Below, piece after piece: positions 1 to 8,256 of a DNA stretch of 64,000 nucleotides. The notes below the pieces were generated by a model. It saw only the letters and a list, made by a program, of their open reading frames with translations, did not search any database and had not been told where the DNA came from. The translations under genes and the position numbers were made by a program. Source of the stretch: Salmonirosea aquatica (lineage in GTDB: Bacteria > Bacteroidota > Bacteroidia > Cytophagales > Spirosomataceae); assembly GCF_009296315.1 (NCBI RefSeq), contig NZ_WHLY01000002.1:2294001-2358000 (forward strand), read 5' to 3'. The number at the start of each line of letters is the position of its first letter. Positions within the stretch are counted from its first letter, which is position 1.

Positions 1-2606
1 TAGGTCATTTGGTTCAATCCTTCCGAGCTATGGGTAGTAGCCAATACGGGGCATACCGTTTCGCAGGGTGCATTATTACAATGTTGGCACATCAACGGCT
101 GAAAAGTCACCTCAGGATTTTCAGCCGCTTCTTCAAGAGCGTCGAGGCTTTCAGCAGACTTGCTGCTATAATACCGGTCAATACGAATCCAGTGCATCTC
201 ACGGCGATTGATTACCTCTTGCCGTCCTACCACCGAAACATTGTTTTCTGATTGGCAACCAATTACACAAGCTCCACAGCCCGTGCAGGAATTCAGGTCG
301 ATAACCATTCCCCACGAGTGGTTCTTATAGTTGTGCCCGTTCCAAAGTGTGATATCGGTGGCTTCTTTGGGACCTTCAGAGGTCTCTACCTCTGGGACAA
401 ATCGACCGGCCATTACATTTTTCTTGTAATCGGAAAGAACGGTATCCTGTAACACCGACTCCCTACCCATTACGGTATCGTGCGTCTGAGTCTGAGCGAT
501 ATCCCTGAAATCTCCGGTTTTGGTTATCGATGCCGTACCCGGCATGAATGACAGGTACCCTCCCACAAAAGTGGCCCATGGATACACATTCACACCCACG
601 CCATTTGCTGACTTTCCGGCCTTTTCACGACCGTAACCAATCGCGACTGCTACTGTACCTGGAGCCTGTCCAGGTTGAATAACCACTGGCAGCTCAAGTG
701 CCTTGCCTTTCAAGTCAACTTTTACTATGTCGCCCTGTTCTACTCCTAGTTCAGTGGCCGTAGCTTTGGCAAGACAGGCGTAATTGTCCCAGCAAGCTTT
801 TGTAATTGGATCCGGGAACTCCTGTATCCAAGGATTATTAGCCAGACTTCCGGTGCCCATCCCTACTTTTTCGTATAGGACAAGTTCCAGGTCAGATCCA
901 CCCGCTTTGAAAGTTCTGCTGATGGCAGCCGATGCGGCGTCCACATCGGTTGCCATTGATGTACTCGCGGGTTGAGAGGTACCTTTCTTAGGCTCAAATA
1001 CCCCATCATGCAACGACTTTATCCAGAATTGGTCAAACCCACCCCCGGCCGCTTGGGAATACATAGTACTGCGCCAGTAAGCTTTCACATATTCATGGTA
1101 ATCGGCATTTTTACCGGCCCATTTCAACAAACTGGACTCAGCCTGTCGCGTATTGTAGATAAGGCTAATGGCCGGTTGTGTGAGACTATAGTAACCCGAG
1201 CGCGGCTCTGCATCGCCCCAAGATTCGAGATAGTGGGAAGCTGGGCAAATGTATTTGGTCAAGGAAGCAGTTTCATCGGCCCGGTCAGCAAAGGATACGC
1301 TTAGGGGTACCTTGGGAAGTGCGGCTGCAATCTCGGCTCCGCGTGGGTGATCGTACACCGGATTGGCATTGAGGAACATGACGGCTCCAACACGGCCTCC
1401 TTTTAATTCGTCGATAAACCCATTCATGGCTACATCATCACCCTGACGAACGTTTAGAGGCGAACCAGTGTCGATCGTGGAGCCATAGCTGCCGAGCAGG
1501 GTATTGATCGAGCTAATAACAGTCTGAATGGCAGGGTCATTTGTACCCGCCACTACGAGCGCCTGACCTTTTGCAGCAATCAGGTCGGCTGCAGCTTTGT
1601 CTATATTAGGAATGTTTGCCGCCGATGCAGATACTGACTTGCCTCCTGTACCGGCGGCAATCTTATTATAAAGCGCCGTAACTACCGAACCAATCTGAGA
1701 AGGCTTCACAGCAGTACGGTAATCCGCATTGGAACCCGTCAGCGACAGAATTGATTCGAACTGGTAATGGCGCGACATTTCTTTCTTGCCTCCCTTTTCG
1801 CTACTCAACTTGCGCGTTTCGGCATATTGACGAGCAAAAGTACCCGGCATGAGCCAGGTTCCCAGAAAGTCACAATCGATACCGACAATGGTCTTGGCCT
1901 TGCTGAAATCAAAAGCAGGAATAATTCCTCCATTGGCCTTTAATAGCGCAGAAGCCGAATTTGCATCGTACTGAATATGAGTAGTAGCAGGGTACTTTGC
2001 TGTAAAATCGGCAATTACAGCTTTTGTAGACGGGCTAATAATGGTTGAGGAAATCAGGCGAATAGGAGTGCCGCTGCCAGCAACCTGAGCCAATTGCCCC
2101 ATGATATCCTTATCGACTTGTTCCCAACTTACTTTGGTGTCGGTTCCTTTAGCCGGGCCCTTCAATTTCTCGATATCGTAGAGCCCTAGAAGCGAACCAT
2201 GTACTCTGGCGCTGACCCCACTTGATACACTTGAGAGAGTATTAGGCTCAAGTTTGATGGGGCGGCCTTCACGGGTTTTGACCAGTACACTTGCGTAGTC
2301 TCCCCCTTCGGCGTATGTGGAGGCATACCAGTTGGCTATGGTCGGGAACTCACCTTCAGGTTTGTTCAAATAAGGAATGGCTTTTTTTACCGGGGTTTCA
2401 CAAGCAGCCAGTGAGACGGCCGCCATCCCAAAGCCCAGTACTTTCAGAAAATCGCGTCGATGCGTCCCGGTTCCATCCACCAAATTCTCATATTCATTCT
2501 CACCAGGAGGGGTTGGGGCAAATTCACTGTTGGCATTTCTGACAAAGCTGGCATCGTTACGTAGTTCTTCCAGACCTTTCCAGTACCTCTTAATAGTATT
2601 TTCCAT
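1..2606 (-). CDS. actB: Alternative complex III subunit ActB, molybdopterin-oxidoreductase-like with 4Fe-4S domain (partial, runs off left edge)
   Basis: ActB is the large periplasmic iron-sulfur subunit of alternative complex III, a quinol-oxidising complex that replaces cytochrome bc1 in many Bacteroidota. The minus-strand frame stays open from an ATG at 2606 to the window edge (about 868 codons). The N-terminus is the extended Tat type of this family: about 49 polar residues, then RRDFLK at residues 50-55 and a hydrophobic stretch ending LAAC. A long molybdopterin-oxidoreductase-like region follows. Near residue 775 there is a ferredoxin-type CTGCGACVIGC motif and near 845 CQHCNNAPCETVCPV, so Fe-S ligands are present; the rest of that domain lies outside the window. 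It follows actA with a 43-bp gap, as in act operons. Family members are thought not to bind molybdenum, which I cannot judge here. Confidence 0.93.
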   Translation of the reverse strand, partial: MENTIKRYWKGLEELRNDASFVRNANSEFAPTPPGENEYENLVDGTGTHRRDFLKVLGFGMAAVSLAACETPVKKAIPYLNKPEGEFPTIANWYASTYAEGGDYASVLVKTREGRPIKLEPNTLSSVSSGVSARVHGSLLGLYDIEKLKGPAKGTDTKVSWEQVDKDIMGQLAQVAGSGTPIRLISSTIISPSTKAVIADFTAKYPATTHIQYDANSASALLKANGGIIPAFDFSKAKTIVGIDCDFLGTWLMPGTFARQYAETRKLSSEKGGKKEMSRHYQFESILSLTGSNADYRTAVKPSQIGSVVTALYNKIAAGTGGKSVSASAANIPNIDKAAADLIAAKGQALVVAGTNDPAIQTVISSINTLLGSYGSTIDTGSPLNVRQGDDVAMNGFIDELKGGRVGAVMFLNANPVYDHPRGAEIAAALPKVPLSVSFADRADETASLTKYICPASHYLESWGDAEPRSGYYSLTQPAISLIYNTRQAESSLLKWAGKNADYHEYVKAYWRSTMYSQAAGGGFDQFWIKSLHDGVFEPKKGTSQPASTSMATDVDAASAAISRTFKAGGSDLELVLYEKVGMGTGSLANNPWIQEFPDPITKACWDNYACLAKATATELGVEQGDIVKVDLKGKALELPVVIQPGQAPGTVAVAIGYGREKAGKSANGVGVNVYPWATFVGGYLSFMPGTASITKTGDFRDIAQTQTHDTVMGRESVLQDTVLSDYKKNVMAGRFVPEVETSEGPKEATDITLWNGHNYKNHSWGMVIDLNSCTGCGACVIGCQSENNVSVVGRQEVINRREMHWIRIDRYYSSKSAESLDALEEAAENPEVTFQPLMCQHCNNAPCETVCPVLATTHSSEGLNQMT

Positions 2607-2649
2607 AAAATTGTTCAACACAAATTGTATCTTGGAATTCTCTCTGCTA

Positions 2650-3849
2650 TTAATAATGACATTTTGAACATTCCAAACCGCCAATATCAGCCACTTTCAG
2701 GGCTTCTTTGCTTTCACTGCCGTGAAGCTGCACAAGCTTGTCATAGTACGCATTGCCTTTGGTATTCACATCGGTTTTCCGGTGACAGTCAATACACCAA
2801 CCCATCGTGAGTGACGACCTTTGCTCTACTACCTCCATGTTCTGAATTTCGCCATGACACTGCTGGCACTCCAGCCCGCCTACATTTACGTGCTGAGAGT
2901 GGTTGAAGTACGCCAAGTCAGGAAGGTTGTGTACCCGTACCCATTCTATAGGCTGGTTGTTTTCAATGGCCGCATATATTTTTTGAATTTCGGGCGACTC
3001 TTTCTTTATTACGCCGTGGCAATTCATACAGATATTGGCCGAAGGGATATGGGCCGATTTACCTCGGTTGACTCCCGTGTGGCAATAGTTACAATCAATC
3101 TGGTAGGTACCGGCATGTAATTTGTGTGAATAGGCGATAGGCTGCTTTGGAGCATATCCCTGTTGGACTCCAACGTGGTAGGCTCCGTCAAGAAGCGCTT
3201 TGGTTACCAATAGTATAAATACCCAGATGGTAGCAGATCGGATAGCCGGGTTGGTGGCAGTTTTGGTCAGGGTACCCTTCAACCGCTCCATAAACGGTTG
3301 TGCCGTCTCACCCGTACCGGTTTCTCCGCTCACTGCTTTGGAAAGCAGTGTGACTATAACCAGCAATACTCCCAATACCAGAAGCATCACAACCAGCAGT
3401 GCTACAAGCACTAACACAAACAGATCGGAAGGCCCGCTGGATTGAGCTACGGCTGGTCCTGCAGCGGGTGCTCCGTCTGCCGCTGCGGCAGGAGCGGCAT
3501 TGGCCTGCTCAATGTACGCCAGAATTCCTTTGATATCATCCTCTGACAAGTTAGGAAAACTCGTCATCTGCGCCTGGTTATACTGATTGTACAACTTTAC
3601 GGCCGCAGGATCACCTGCCGCAATCATGGCCTGCGAATTGTGAATCCAGGATACCAGCCAAGGTAGGTCATGACGTTGCGCCACCCCCTTTAAACCGGGA
3701 CCTACAGACTTTTCGGCCGAGACATTGTGGCAACTGGCACAGTTGTTTTTGAAAATGGTTTCCCCTGCCGCCGCATCACCTCCGGCGTCCTGAGCCAGTG
3801 TCAAAAAAGGTAAGCAGCAAAGGGCTACTCCTACAATAAATTGTTTCAT
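2650..3849 (-). CDS. actA: Alternative complex III subunit ActA, six-heme cytochrome c
   Basis: This is the membrane-anchored multiheme cytochrome of alternative complex III, passing electrons from quinol oxidation to the next carrier. I chose the ATG at 3849 (399 aa) because it opens a signal peptide (MKQFIVGVALCCLPFLTLAQ) and because the predicted promoter lies at 3932-3962, so the longer frame starting at 3930 would begin at or before the transcript start. A monoheme cytochrome c domain has CASCH at 37-41 and a likely axial Met95. Membrane segments lie at about 143-169 and 206-222. Five more CxxCH motifs follow: CNYCH 253, CMNCH 274, CQQCH 328, CIDCH 352 and CSKCH 394, the last one residue from the C-terminus. 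Characterised ActA proteins are described as pentaheme, so the N-terminal monoheme domain is an added module or a lineage variant. actB follows directly. Confidence 0.92.
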   Translation of the reverse strand: MKQFIVGVALCCLPFLTLAQDAGGDAAAGETIFKNNCASCHNVSAEKSVGPGLKGVAQRHDLPWLVSWIHNSQAMIAAGDPAAVKLYNQYNQAQMTSFPNLSEDDIKGILAYIEQANAAPAAAADGAPAAGPAVAQSSGPSDLFVLVLVALLVVMLLVLGVLLVIVTLLSKAVSGETGTGETAQPFMERLKGTLTKTATNPAIRSATIWVFILLVTKALLDGAYHVGVQQGYAPKQPIAYSHKLHAGTYQIDCNYCHTGVNRGKSAHIPSANICMNCHGVIKKESPEIQKIYAAIENNQPIEWVRVHNLPDLAYFNHSQHVNVGGLECQQCHGEIQNMEVVEQRSSLTMGWCIDCHRKTDVNTKGNAYYDKLVQLHGSESKEALKVADIGGLECSKCHY

Positions 3850-3931
3850 TTTAAAGGGTAGATTTTTTCCAGAGAGAACGGTTTTCCTTGCTGGTAGATT
3901 CATAGTGAGGTCTCTGTGATACATCAACACG

Positions 3932-3962
3932 CAAATCTACTGCACGATTTTTTATCCACAAA
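3932..3962 (-). promoter_or_regulatory. Promoter of the act operon
   Basis: On the minus strand, TTTG (3962-3959) is followed by a 19-bp spacer and TAGATTTG (3939-3932), matching the Bacteroidota -33/-7 consensus TTTG / TAnnTTTG. Transcription would start near 3926, giving a leader of about 77 nt before the actA ATG at 3849. Confidence 0.6.
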
Positions 3963-4072
3963 AGTATTTCAGCTATATTTTCCCCTACCTACTTATTTAT
4001 ATTTTTTCTAATCTAAGCAACCCTTTTAGCAGTAAAAATAAATATCTTTTAGTTTGTCTATCAGATACTTAC

Positions 4073-4128
4073 AAAAAAAATACCATCTGAAAAAGCTAGT
4101 ATCTTAGACTTTCACAAATGGTATTTTT
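4073..4128 (-). terminator. Terminator-like hairpin after rpsA/tRNA-Cys
   Basis: Arms AAAAATACCAT (4076-4086 on the plus strand) and ATGGTATTTTT (4118-4128) are perfect 11-bp inverted repeats around a 31-nt loop. Read on the minus strand, the second arm runs into eight T, as expected for a terminator downstream of tRNA-Cys and upstream of the act promoter. The loop is long, so the call is moderate. Confidence 0.5.
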
Positions 4129-4179
4129 CCAATTCCAAAAAAGTTCCTAACTGCTAGTTGAGGCAACTGTTATCAAGCG

Positions 4180-4250
4180 AGGTTCCGAGCGGATTCGAAC
4201 CGCTGTACGAGGTTTTGCAGACCTCTGCCTAGCCACTCGGCCACGGAACC
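4180..4250 (-). tRNA. tRNA-Cys (anticodon GCA)
   Basis: The minus strand folds as a full cloverleaf: acceptor GGTTCCG/CGGAACC, a D-arm, anticodon stem GAGGT/ACCTC with loop CTGCAAA (anticodon GCA), and T-arm AGCGG-TTCGAAT-CCGCT. The discriminator base is U (4180), the identity base typical of tRNA-Cys. CCA is not encoded. It lies 65 bp downstream of rpsA on the same strand, separated by a strong hairpin, and may be on the same transcript. Confidence 0.97.
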
Positions 4251-4256
4251 CTGTTT

Positions 4257-4290
4257 CCGTTCAGTACCTCGTTCACGAGGTACTGAACGG
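4257..4290 (-). other. Perfect 15-bp hairpin between rpsA and tRNA-Cys
   Basis: CCGTTCAGTACCTCG (4257-4271) and CGAGGTACTGAACGG (4276-4290) are perfect inverted repeats separated by TTCA. The hairpin begins 25 bp after the rpsA stop codon and ends 6 bp before the tRNA. There is no T-run on the minus-strand 3' side, so a simple intrinsic terminator is unlikely. It could be an RNA-processing or mRNA 3'-end stabilising structure. Confidence 0.7.
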
Positions 4291-4315
4291 TGGCAAAATT
4301 AGAAATTATTCCGAC

Positions 4316-6169
4316 TTACTCGGCTTCTTTCTGTTCTTTTTCGGCCTTTTCTTCTTTGGCTGATTTCTTTTCCTTCTTCTCAGTATCTTCCATTTGCTCT
4401 TTCAGCGCTGACAGCACGTCCAAATCACCAAAGGTAGATTTGTCTCCCTCCTTGGTATCTTTGGCGGGGGCAGATTCGGCAGGCTTGGGCGAAGATCTTT
4501 TTGGAGCTTTTTCTTCTACGGTTCCACCCTGCCATACCTTGGTATGAGAAAGAACAATCTTCTTCTCTTCTTTTGAGAATTCCAGAACCATGCAGTCCAG
4601 GCTTTCACCGGTTTCAGGCATAGAACCATCTTCTTTCGCGATGTTTTTCAACGTGGCAATGCCTTCAATTCCGTAAGGCAATTCCAAAGTAGCGAATTTG
4701 TCGCCTTTCGACAGTAGAGTACAACGATGTACCGAACCTACTTCAAAGATCGACTCAAAGGTATCCCATGGATTCTCCTCGAGCTGCTTGTGGCCCAGCG
4801 CCAGACGGCGGTTGTCAGCGTCCAGTTCAAGTACTACCACGTCAAGATTATCACCTACCTTGATGAAATCGGAAGGATGCTTGATTTTCTTAGTCCAGGA
4901 TAGGTCCGAAACGTGTACCAACCCATCAATACCTTCTTCAAGCTCAATGAACAAACCAAAGTTGGTCAGATTGCGAACAATACCTGTGTGACGTGATCCA
5001 ATCGCGTATTTGTCCTTCAATTCAGCCTGTGTCCAGGGATCCTCGGTGAGCTGCTTGATACCCAATGACATCTTACGCTCCTGACGATCCAATGTAAGGA
5101 TAACCGCTTCCAGTTCGTCATTCACGCTCAAGAATTCCTGTGGATTACGCAAATGTTGCGACCACGACATTTCGGATACGTGAATCAATCCTTCTACACC
5201 AGGCATGATTTCCAGGAATGCGCCGTAATCGGCCACATTCACAATACGGCCTTTCACTTTGGCACCTACTACCATGTCCTCTGACAGTGAATCCCAGGGA
5301 TGAGCTTGCAATTGCTTTAAGCCAAGTGAAATTCGCTTCTTTTCTTCGTCAAAATCCAGCACTACGACGTTGGTCTTCTGATCCAGGCTTAACAGCTCGG
5401 AGGGGTGACCAATACGGCCCCACGAAATATCCGTGATATGCAGCAGGCCGTCGACCCCACCCAGATCGATAAACGCACCAAAGTTGGTCATATTCTTAAT
5501 TACCCCTTCCAGTACCTGACCCTTCTCAAGGTTGTTGAGGATGAGCTGACGCTGTGCTTCAAGATCTTTCTCAATCAATACCTTGTGCGATACTACTACG
5601 TTATCATTGGCATGGTTGATTTTGACAACCTTCACTTCCATCCGCTTGCCGACGAAAACGTCGAAGTCGCGGATAGGTTTCACATCAATCTGTGATCCCG
5701 GCAAGAATGCCTCAATGCCGTATACATCCACGATCAGACCACCTTTGGTTCTACGTTTTACGGTAGCATCCATAACGAGGTCTTCTTCAAATGATTTCTG
5801 AATATTGTCCCAGGCAGTAATCACTTTCGCCTTTTTGCGCGAGAGTACCAGTTGCCCCTGAGCATCTTCCTGATTTTCTACGTAAACTTCTACTTCGTCA
5901 CCAATTTTAAGATTGGGCAGATCCCGGAATTCGTTGGACGATACAATTCCGTCCGATTTGAATCCGATATTCAAAATCACTTCGCGGTCGGTGATACCTA
6001 CCACCGCGCCCCGTACCACTTCCTTTTCCTGAACCGGAGAAAGCGTGGTTTCGTACATTTGCTCCATCCGAGCACGATCCGCGGCCGTGTATCCCGTGCC
6101 GAATCCTTTGTCATCTGCGGTATCCCAATCAAAATCAGGCATCGCGTGGCTTTTCTTTTCCTTTGCCAT
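4316..6169 (-). CDS. rpsA: 30S ribosomal protein S1
   Basis: S1 binds mRNA on the small ribosomal subunit and aids initiation on weakly structured leaders, which matters in Bacteroidota where Shine-Dalgarno use is low. The 617-aa protein has six S1 (OB-fold) repeats: two divergent ones at about 53-120 and 135-205, three typical ones with G.V..(N)(F/Y)GAF signatures at about 220-290, 305-375 and 390-465, and a degenerate sixth at about 475-545. An acidic/lysine-rich low-complexity tail (about 555-617) ends the protein, as in relatives. The start MAKEKKSHAMPDFDWD is typical of Bacteroidota S1. No GGTACC occurs in the gene, unlike the surrounding genes. A -7-like box is at 6263-6270. Confidence 0.97.
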   Translation of the reverse strand: MAKEKKSHAMPDFDWDTADDKGFGTGYTAADRARMEQMYETTLSPVQEKEVVRGAVVGITDREVILNIGFKSDGIVSSNEFRDLPNLKIGDEVEVYVENQEDAQGQLVLSRKKAKVITAWDNIQKSFEEDLVMDATVKRRTKGGLIVDVYGIEAFLPGSQIDVKPIRDFDVFVGKRMEVKVVKINHANDNVVVSHKVLIEKDLEAQRQLILNNLEKGQVLEGVIKNMTNFGAFIDLGGVDGLLHITDISWGRIGHPSELLSLDQKTNVVVLDFDEEKKRISLGLKQLQAHPWDSLSEDMVVGAKVKGRIVNVADYGAFLEIMPGVEGLIHVSEMSWSQHLRNPQEFLSVNDELEAVILTLDRQERKMSLGIKQLTEDPWTQAELKDKYAIGSRHTGIVRNLTNFGLFIELEEGIDGLVHVSDLSWTKKIKHPSDFIKVGDNLDVVVLELDADNRRLALGHKQLEENPWDTFESIFEVGSVHRCTLLSKGDKFATLELPYGIEGIATLKNIAKEDGSMPETGESLDCMVLEFSKEEKKIVLSHTKVWQGGTVEEKAPKRSSPKPAESAPAKDTKEGDKSTFGDLDVLSALKEQMEDTEKKEKKSAKEEKAEKEQKEAE

Positions 6170-6262
6170 AAATAGTTAGAGAATCTGTCCTGTTATACAT
6201 CAGTCCCCGGACCACTGGACTGAATTTTATGAAACATACTGTTACTTTTGAAAAATAGACCG

Positions 6263-6270
6263 CAAAGGTA
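6263..6270 (-). promoter_or_regulatory. Likely -7 element of the rpsA promoter
   Basis: The minus strand reads TACCTTTG, matching TAnnTTTG, 93 bp upstream of the rpsA ATG. I see no good TTTG at the expected -33 position, so this is only a half-supported promoter. Confidence 0.4.
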
Positions 6271-6375
6271 GTGTTTTTTTTCTGGACGTCGTACAGAAAA
6301 TCAAACATTTTTCGTGCATGCTTTTAGGCATGCCGAAGAGATCGATAACCGTATGAAGTAGGTAAGCGTATTGGA

Positions 6376-6888
6376 TTAATAAACCGCTTCTCTGGCCCCA
6401 AGGTAGGGAAGCCATCCCTCGTCGACCGAGCCTGAGAAGTCACGAAGGAACATGAGAAAGGAAGGCCGGAATGGACGCTGGTGTAGAGGCATCGAGGCCT
6501 CTTCGGGAGTATAGTCGCCTTTCCGGGAATTACACCGCTTGCAGGCGGTAGCCAGGTTATCCCAATTAGTTTTACCGCCGCGTGATTTGGGCAACACGTG
6601 GTCTAGGGTAAGATCTTCCTGTGTGCCACAGTACTGGCAACTATTCCCGTCACGCTTGAAGATATTCTGCCGGGTCATCATCACACCCCGATAGGGCAGG
6701 TGGATGTACTTGTACAGGCGTACTACGGTCGGCATAGGGTACACCTCATTCACAGTTCTCAGGGCATGCGTAGAAGATTGGGCAATCATTTCGGCCTTGT
6801 GCATGTACACCAATAGAAAGGCCTTGGGAACGGAACAAACACTAAGCGCACTGTAATCCTGATTGAGAACCAAAACTTTCCTGCCCAT
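6376..6888 (-). CDS. HNH endonuclease family protein
   Basis: This 170-aa protein carries an HNH nuclease fold in its second half. Zinc ligands are C84-x2-C87 and C116-x2-C119; the catalytic core is LDHVLPKSRGG with His97, followed by N111 and N120. The N-terminal 75 residues (GRKVLVLNQDYSALSV...) are the conserved lead-in of a widespread bacterial HNH family whose physiological substrate is unknown. It sits alone between rpsA and smpB, is neither Cas9-like nor phage-associated here, and is common in Bacteroidota, so it is probably a core gene rather than a defence nuclease. Confidence 0.88.
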   Translation of the reverse strand: MGRKVLVLNQDYSALSVCSVPKAFLLVYMHKAEMIAQSSTHALRTVNEVYPMPTVVRLYKYIHLPYRGVMMTRQNIFKRDGNSCQYCGTQEDLTLDHVLPKSRGGKTNWDNLATACKRCNSRKGDYTPEEASMPLHQRPFRPSFLMFLRDFSGSVDEGWLPYLGAREAVY

Positions 6889-6995
6889 AAGTCTAATTGG
6901 TATTTTCTTTCGAGCAATTTAGAAAATATACCTTAAACTAACGCCAATTGCAGGTGATTTGTTGGTAAATTTTAGGGCAAAATTTTATTTTCTGC

Positions 6996-7454
6996 CTAGA
7001 ACTCCATTCGATCTGTTTCACGCTTTATATCCCGCTCCTTAATGGAATCACGCTTATCGTATAGTTTCTTTCCTTTTGCCAAAGCGATTTCCAGCTTAGC
7101 CAGGCCCCGTTCGTTGGTAAAGAGGCGGGTAGGAATAATCGTCAGGCCCTGATCTTTGAGATTCTCGGATAACCGCCGGAGTTCGCGCTTAGTCAGGAGC
7201 AGCTTACGGTCGCGCATCGGATCATGATTGTAATGGGTACCTTCAGTGTAGGGAGAAATGTGCAGGCTCCTGATAAACAGTTCCTCGTCAAGAAAAAGAC
7301 AGTAAGCATCCTGAAAATTCACCTTTCCCTGACGGATCGACTTGATTTCGGTACCGGTCAGAGCCATGCCCGCCGAGAACGTATCCAGAAAAAAATACTC
7401 AAATGAAGCCCGTCGGTTTACAATGTTTACGTTTTTAACTATTTTGTCAGACAT
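6996..7454 (-). CDS. smpB: SsrA-binding protein SmpB
   Basis: SmpB binds tmRNA and delivers it to stalled ribosomes for trans-translation. The 152-aa length and the order of motifs fit the family: NRRASFEYFFLDTFSAGMAL (about 12-31), GTEIKSIRQGKVNFQDAYC (about 34-52), a central HYNHDPMRDRKLLL region and a basic C-terminal tail (KGKKLYDKRDSIKERDIKRE) that enters the mRNA channel. A minus-strand -7-like box TACCTTTG is at 7477-7484 with a weak ATTG about 20 bp further upstream. The ssrA gene is not in this window. Confidence 0.96.
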   Translation of the reverse strand: MSDKIVKNVNIVNRRASFEYFFLDTFSAGMALTGTEIKSIRQGKVNFQDAYCLFLDEELFIRSLHISPYTEGTHYNHDPMRDRKLLLTKRELRRLSENLKDQGLTIIPTRLFTNERGLAKLEIALAKGKKLYDKRDSIKERDIKRETDRMEF

Positions 7455-7513
7455 TTCTCAAGTAGATAAAGGGATGCAAAGGTAGGTCATTCAAAAATAT
7501 TATTCCAATCCCC

Positions 7514-7987
7514 ATGAAATCAAGTCTCAGTCCGAAAGTACTGCTCCTGGCGTTTGTCGTATTCCTTGGGGCTCGTGTGCAGCTATACGCACAAAGCGAG
7601 CCTATGGAGGTAAAGGCGGCCGTAGACCGTCTTTTTACGGGCATGCGCACGGGCGATTCCTCCCTTGTCAGTCAGTCTTTCACCGCCGATGCGACCCTAC
7701 AATCGGTGTCGCTGACTGCTGACGGCCAAATCAAGATTGGGAAAAACGCCATCACCGGCTTTGTACGGGCGGTAGGTACCCCTCACAAAGATGTATGGGA
7801 CGAACGCATCTACGACCTGAAAATTCAGGTGGATGGACCCATGGCCACCGTTTGGGCACCCTACAAATTCTATCTGGGCGATAAATTCAGCCACTGTGGA
7901 GTCAATGCTTTCACTTTGATCAAAACCCAGCATGGCTGGAAAATCGCAAGCATAACGGACACTCGGCGAAAGGAAGAATGTCTGTAA
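7514..7987 (+). CDS. Secreted NTF2-like (SnoaL/DUF4440-type) protein
   Basis: The 157-aa product has a signal peptide (hydrophobic residues 9-22, likely cut after LYAQ) and one NTF2-like alpha+beta domain: an N-terminal helix MEVKAAVDRLFTGMRTGD, a strand region with FTADATLQSV, and the closing WAPYKFYLGDKFSHCGVNAF / GWKIASITDT strands. Proteins of this fold act as small hydrolases, isomerases or ligand-binding domains; nothing here fixes a substrate. It starts 59 bp from smpB, divergently transcribed, and is not obviously linked in function. Confidence 0.8.
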   Translation: MKSSLSPKVLLLAFVVFLGARVQLYAQSEPMEVKAAVDRLFTGMRTGDSSLVSQSFTADATLQSVSLTADGQIKIGKNAITGFVRAVGTPHKDVWDERIYDLKIQVDGPMATVWAPYKFYLGDKFSHCGVNAFTLIKTQHGWKIASITDTRRKEECL

Positions 7988-8256
7988 GAATTTAGGTTAC
8001 TAACGCCCAGGAGCTTTTGCAATTCTCATCCATCAGGAGCAATCAAATGAAAGAGTAAATTGCCAATACGATGACCAACAGATCAGTTCTTATACTACCT
8101 GTTGTAAATTTCCCGGAAAATGTGAGAAAATATACAGGTTTATCCGACGAAAAATCGTCCTACTGACAGCGATTGACAAGACATTGAACCATTGTTCGTT
8201 ACTATTTCAGCCTGCGTATTGGGCTACCTGTGTTTATCTTATATTCCTGTACCTGT

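Noticed and set aside
2291-2810. Plus-strand open frames over the actB/actA junction
   Set aside because: They oppose two well-supported act genes and show no domain.
3850-3930. Longer actA start at 3930
   Set aside because: It lies at or before the predicted transcript start and would bury the signal peptide behind 27 polar residues.
6376-6888. HNH nuclease as part of a defence system or phage remnant
   Set aside because: It is flanked by rpsA and smpB with no partner genes and belongs to a broadly conserved stand-alone family.
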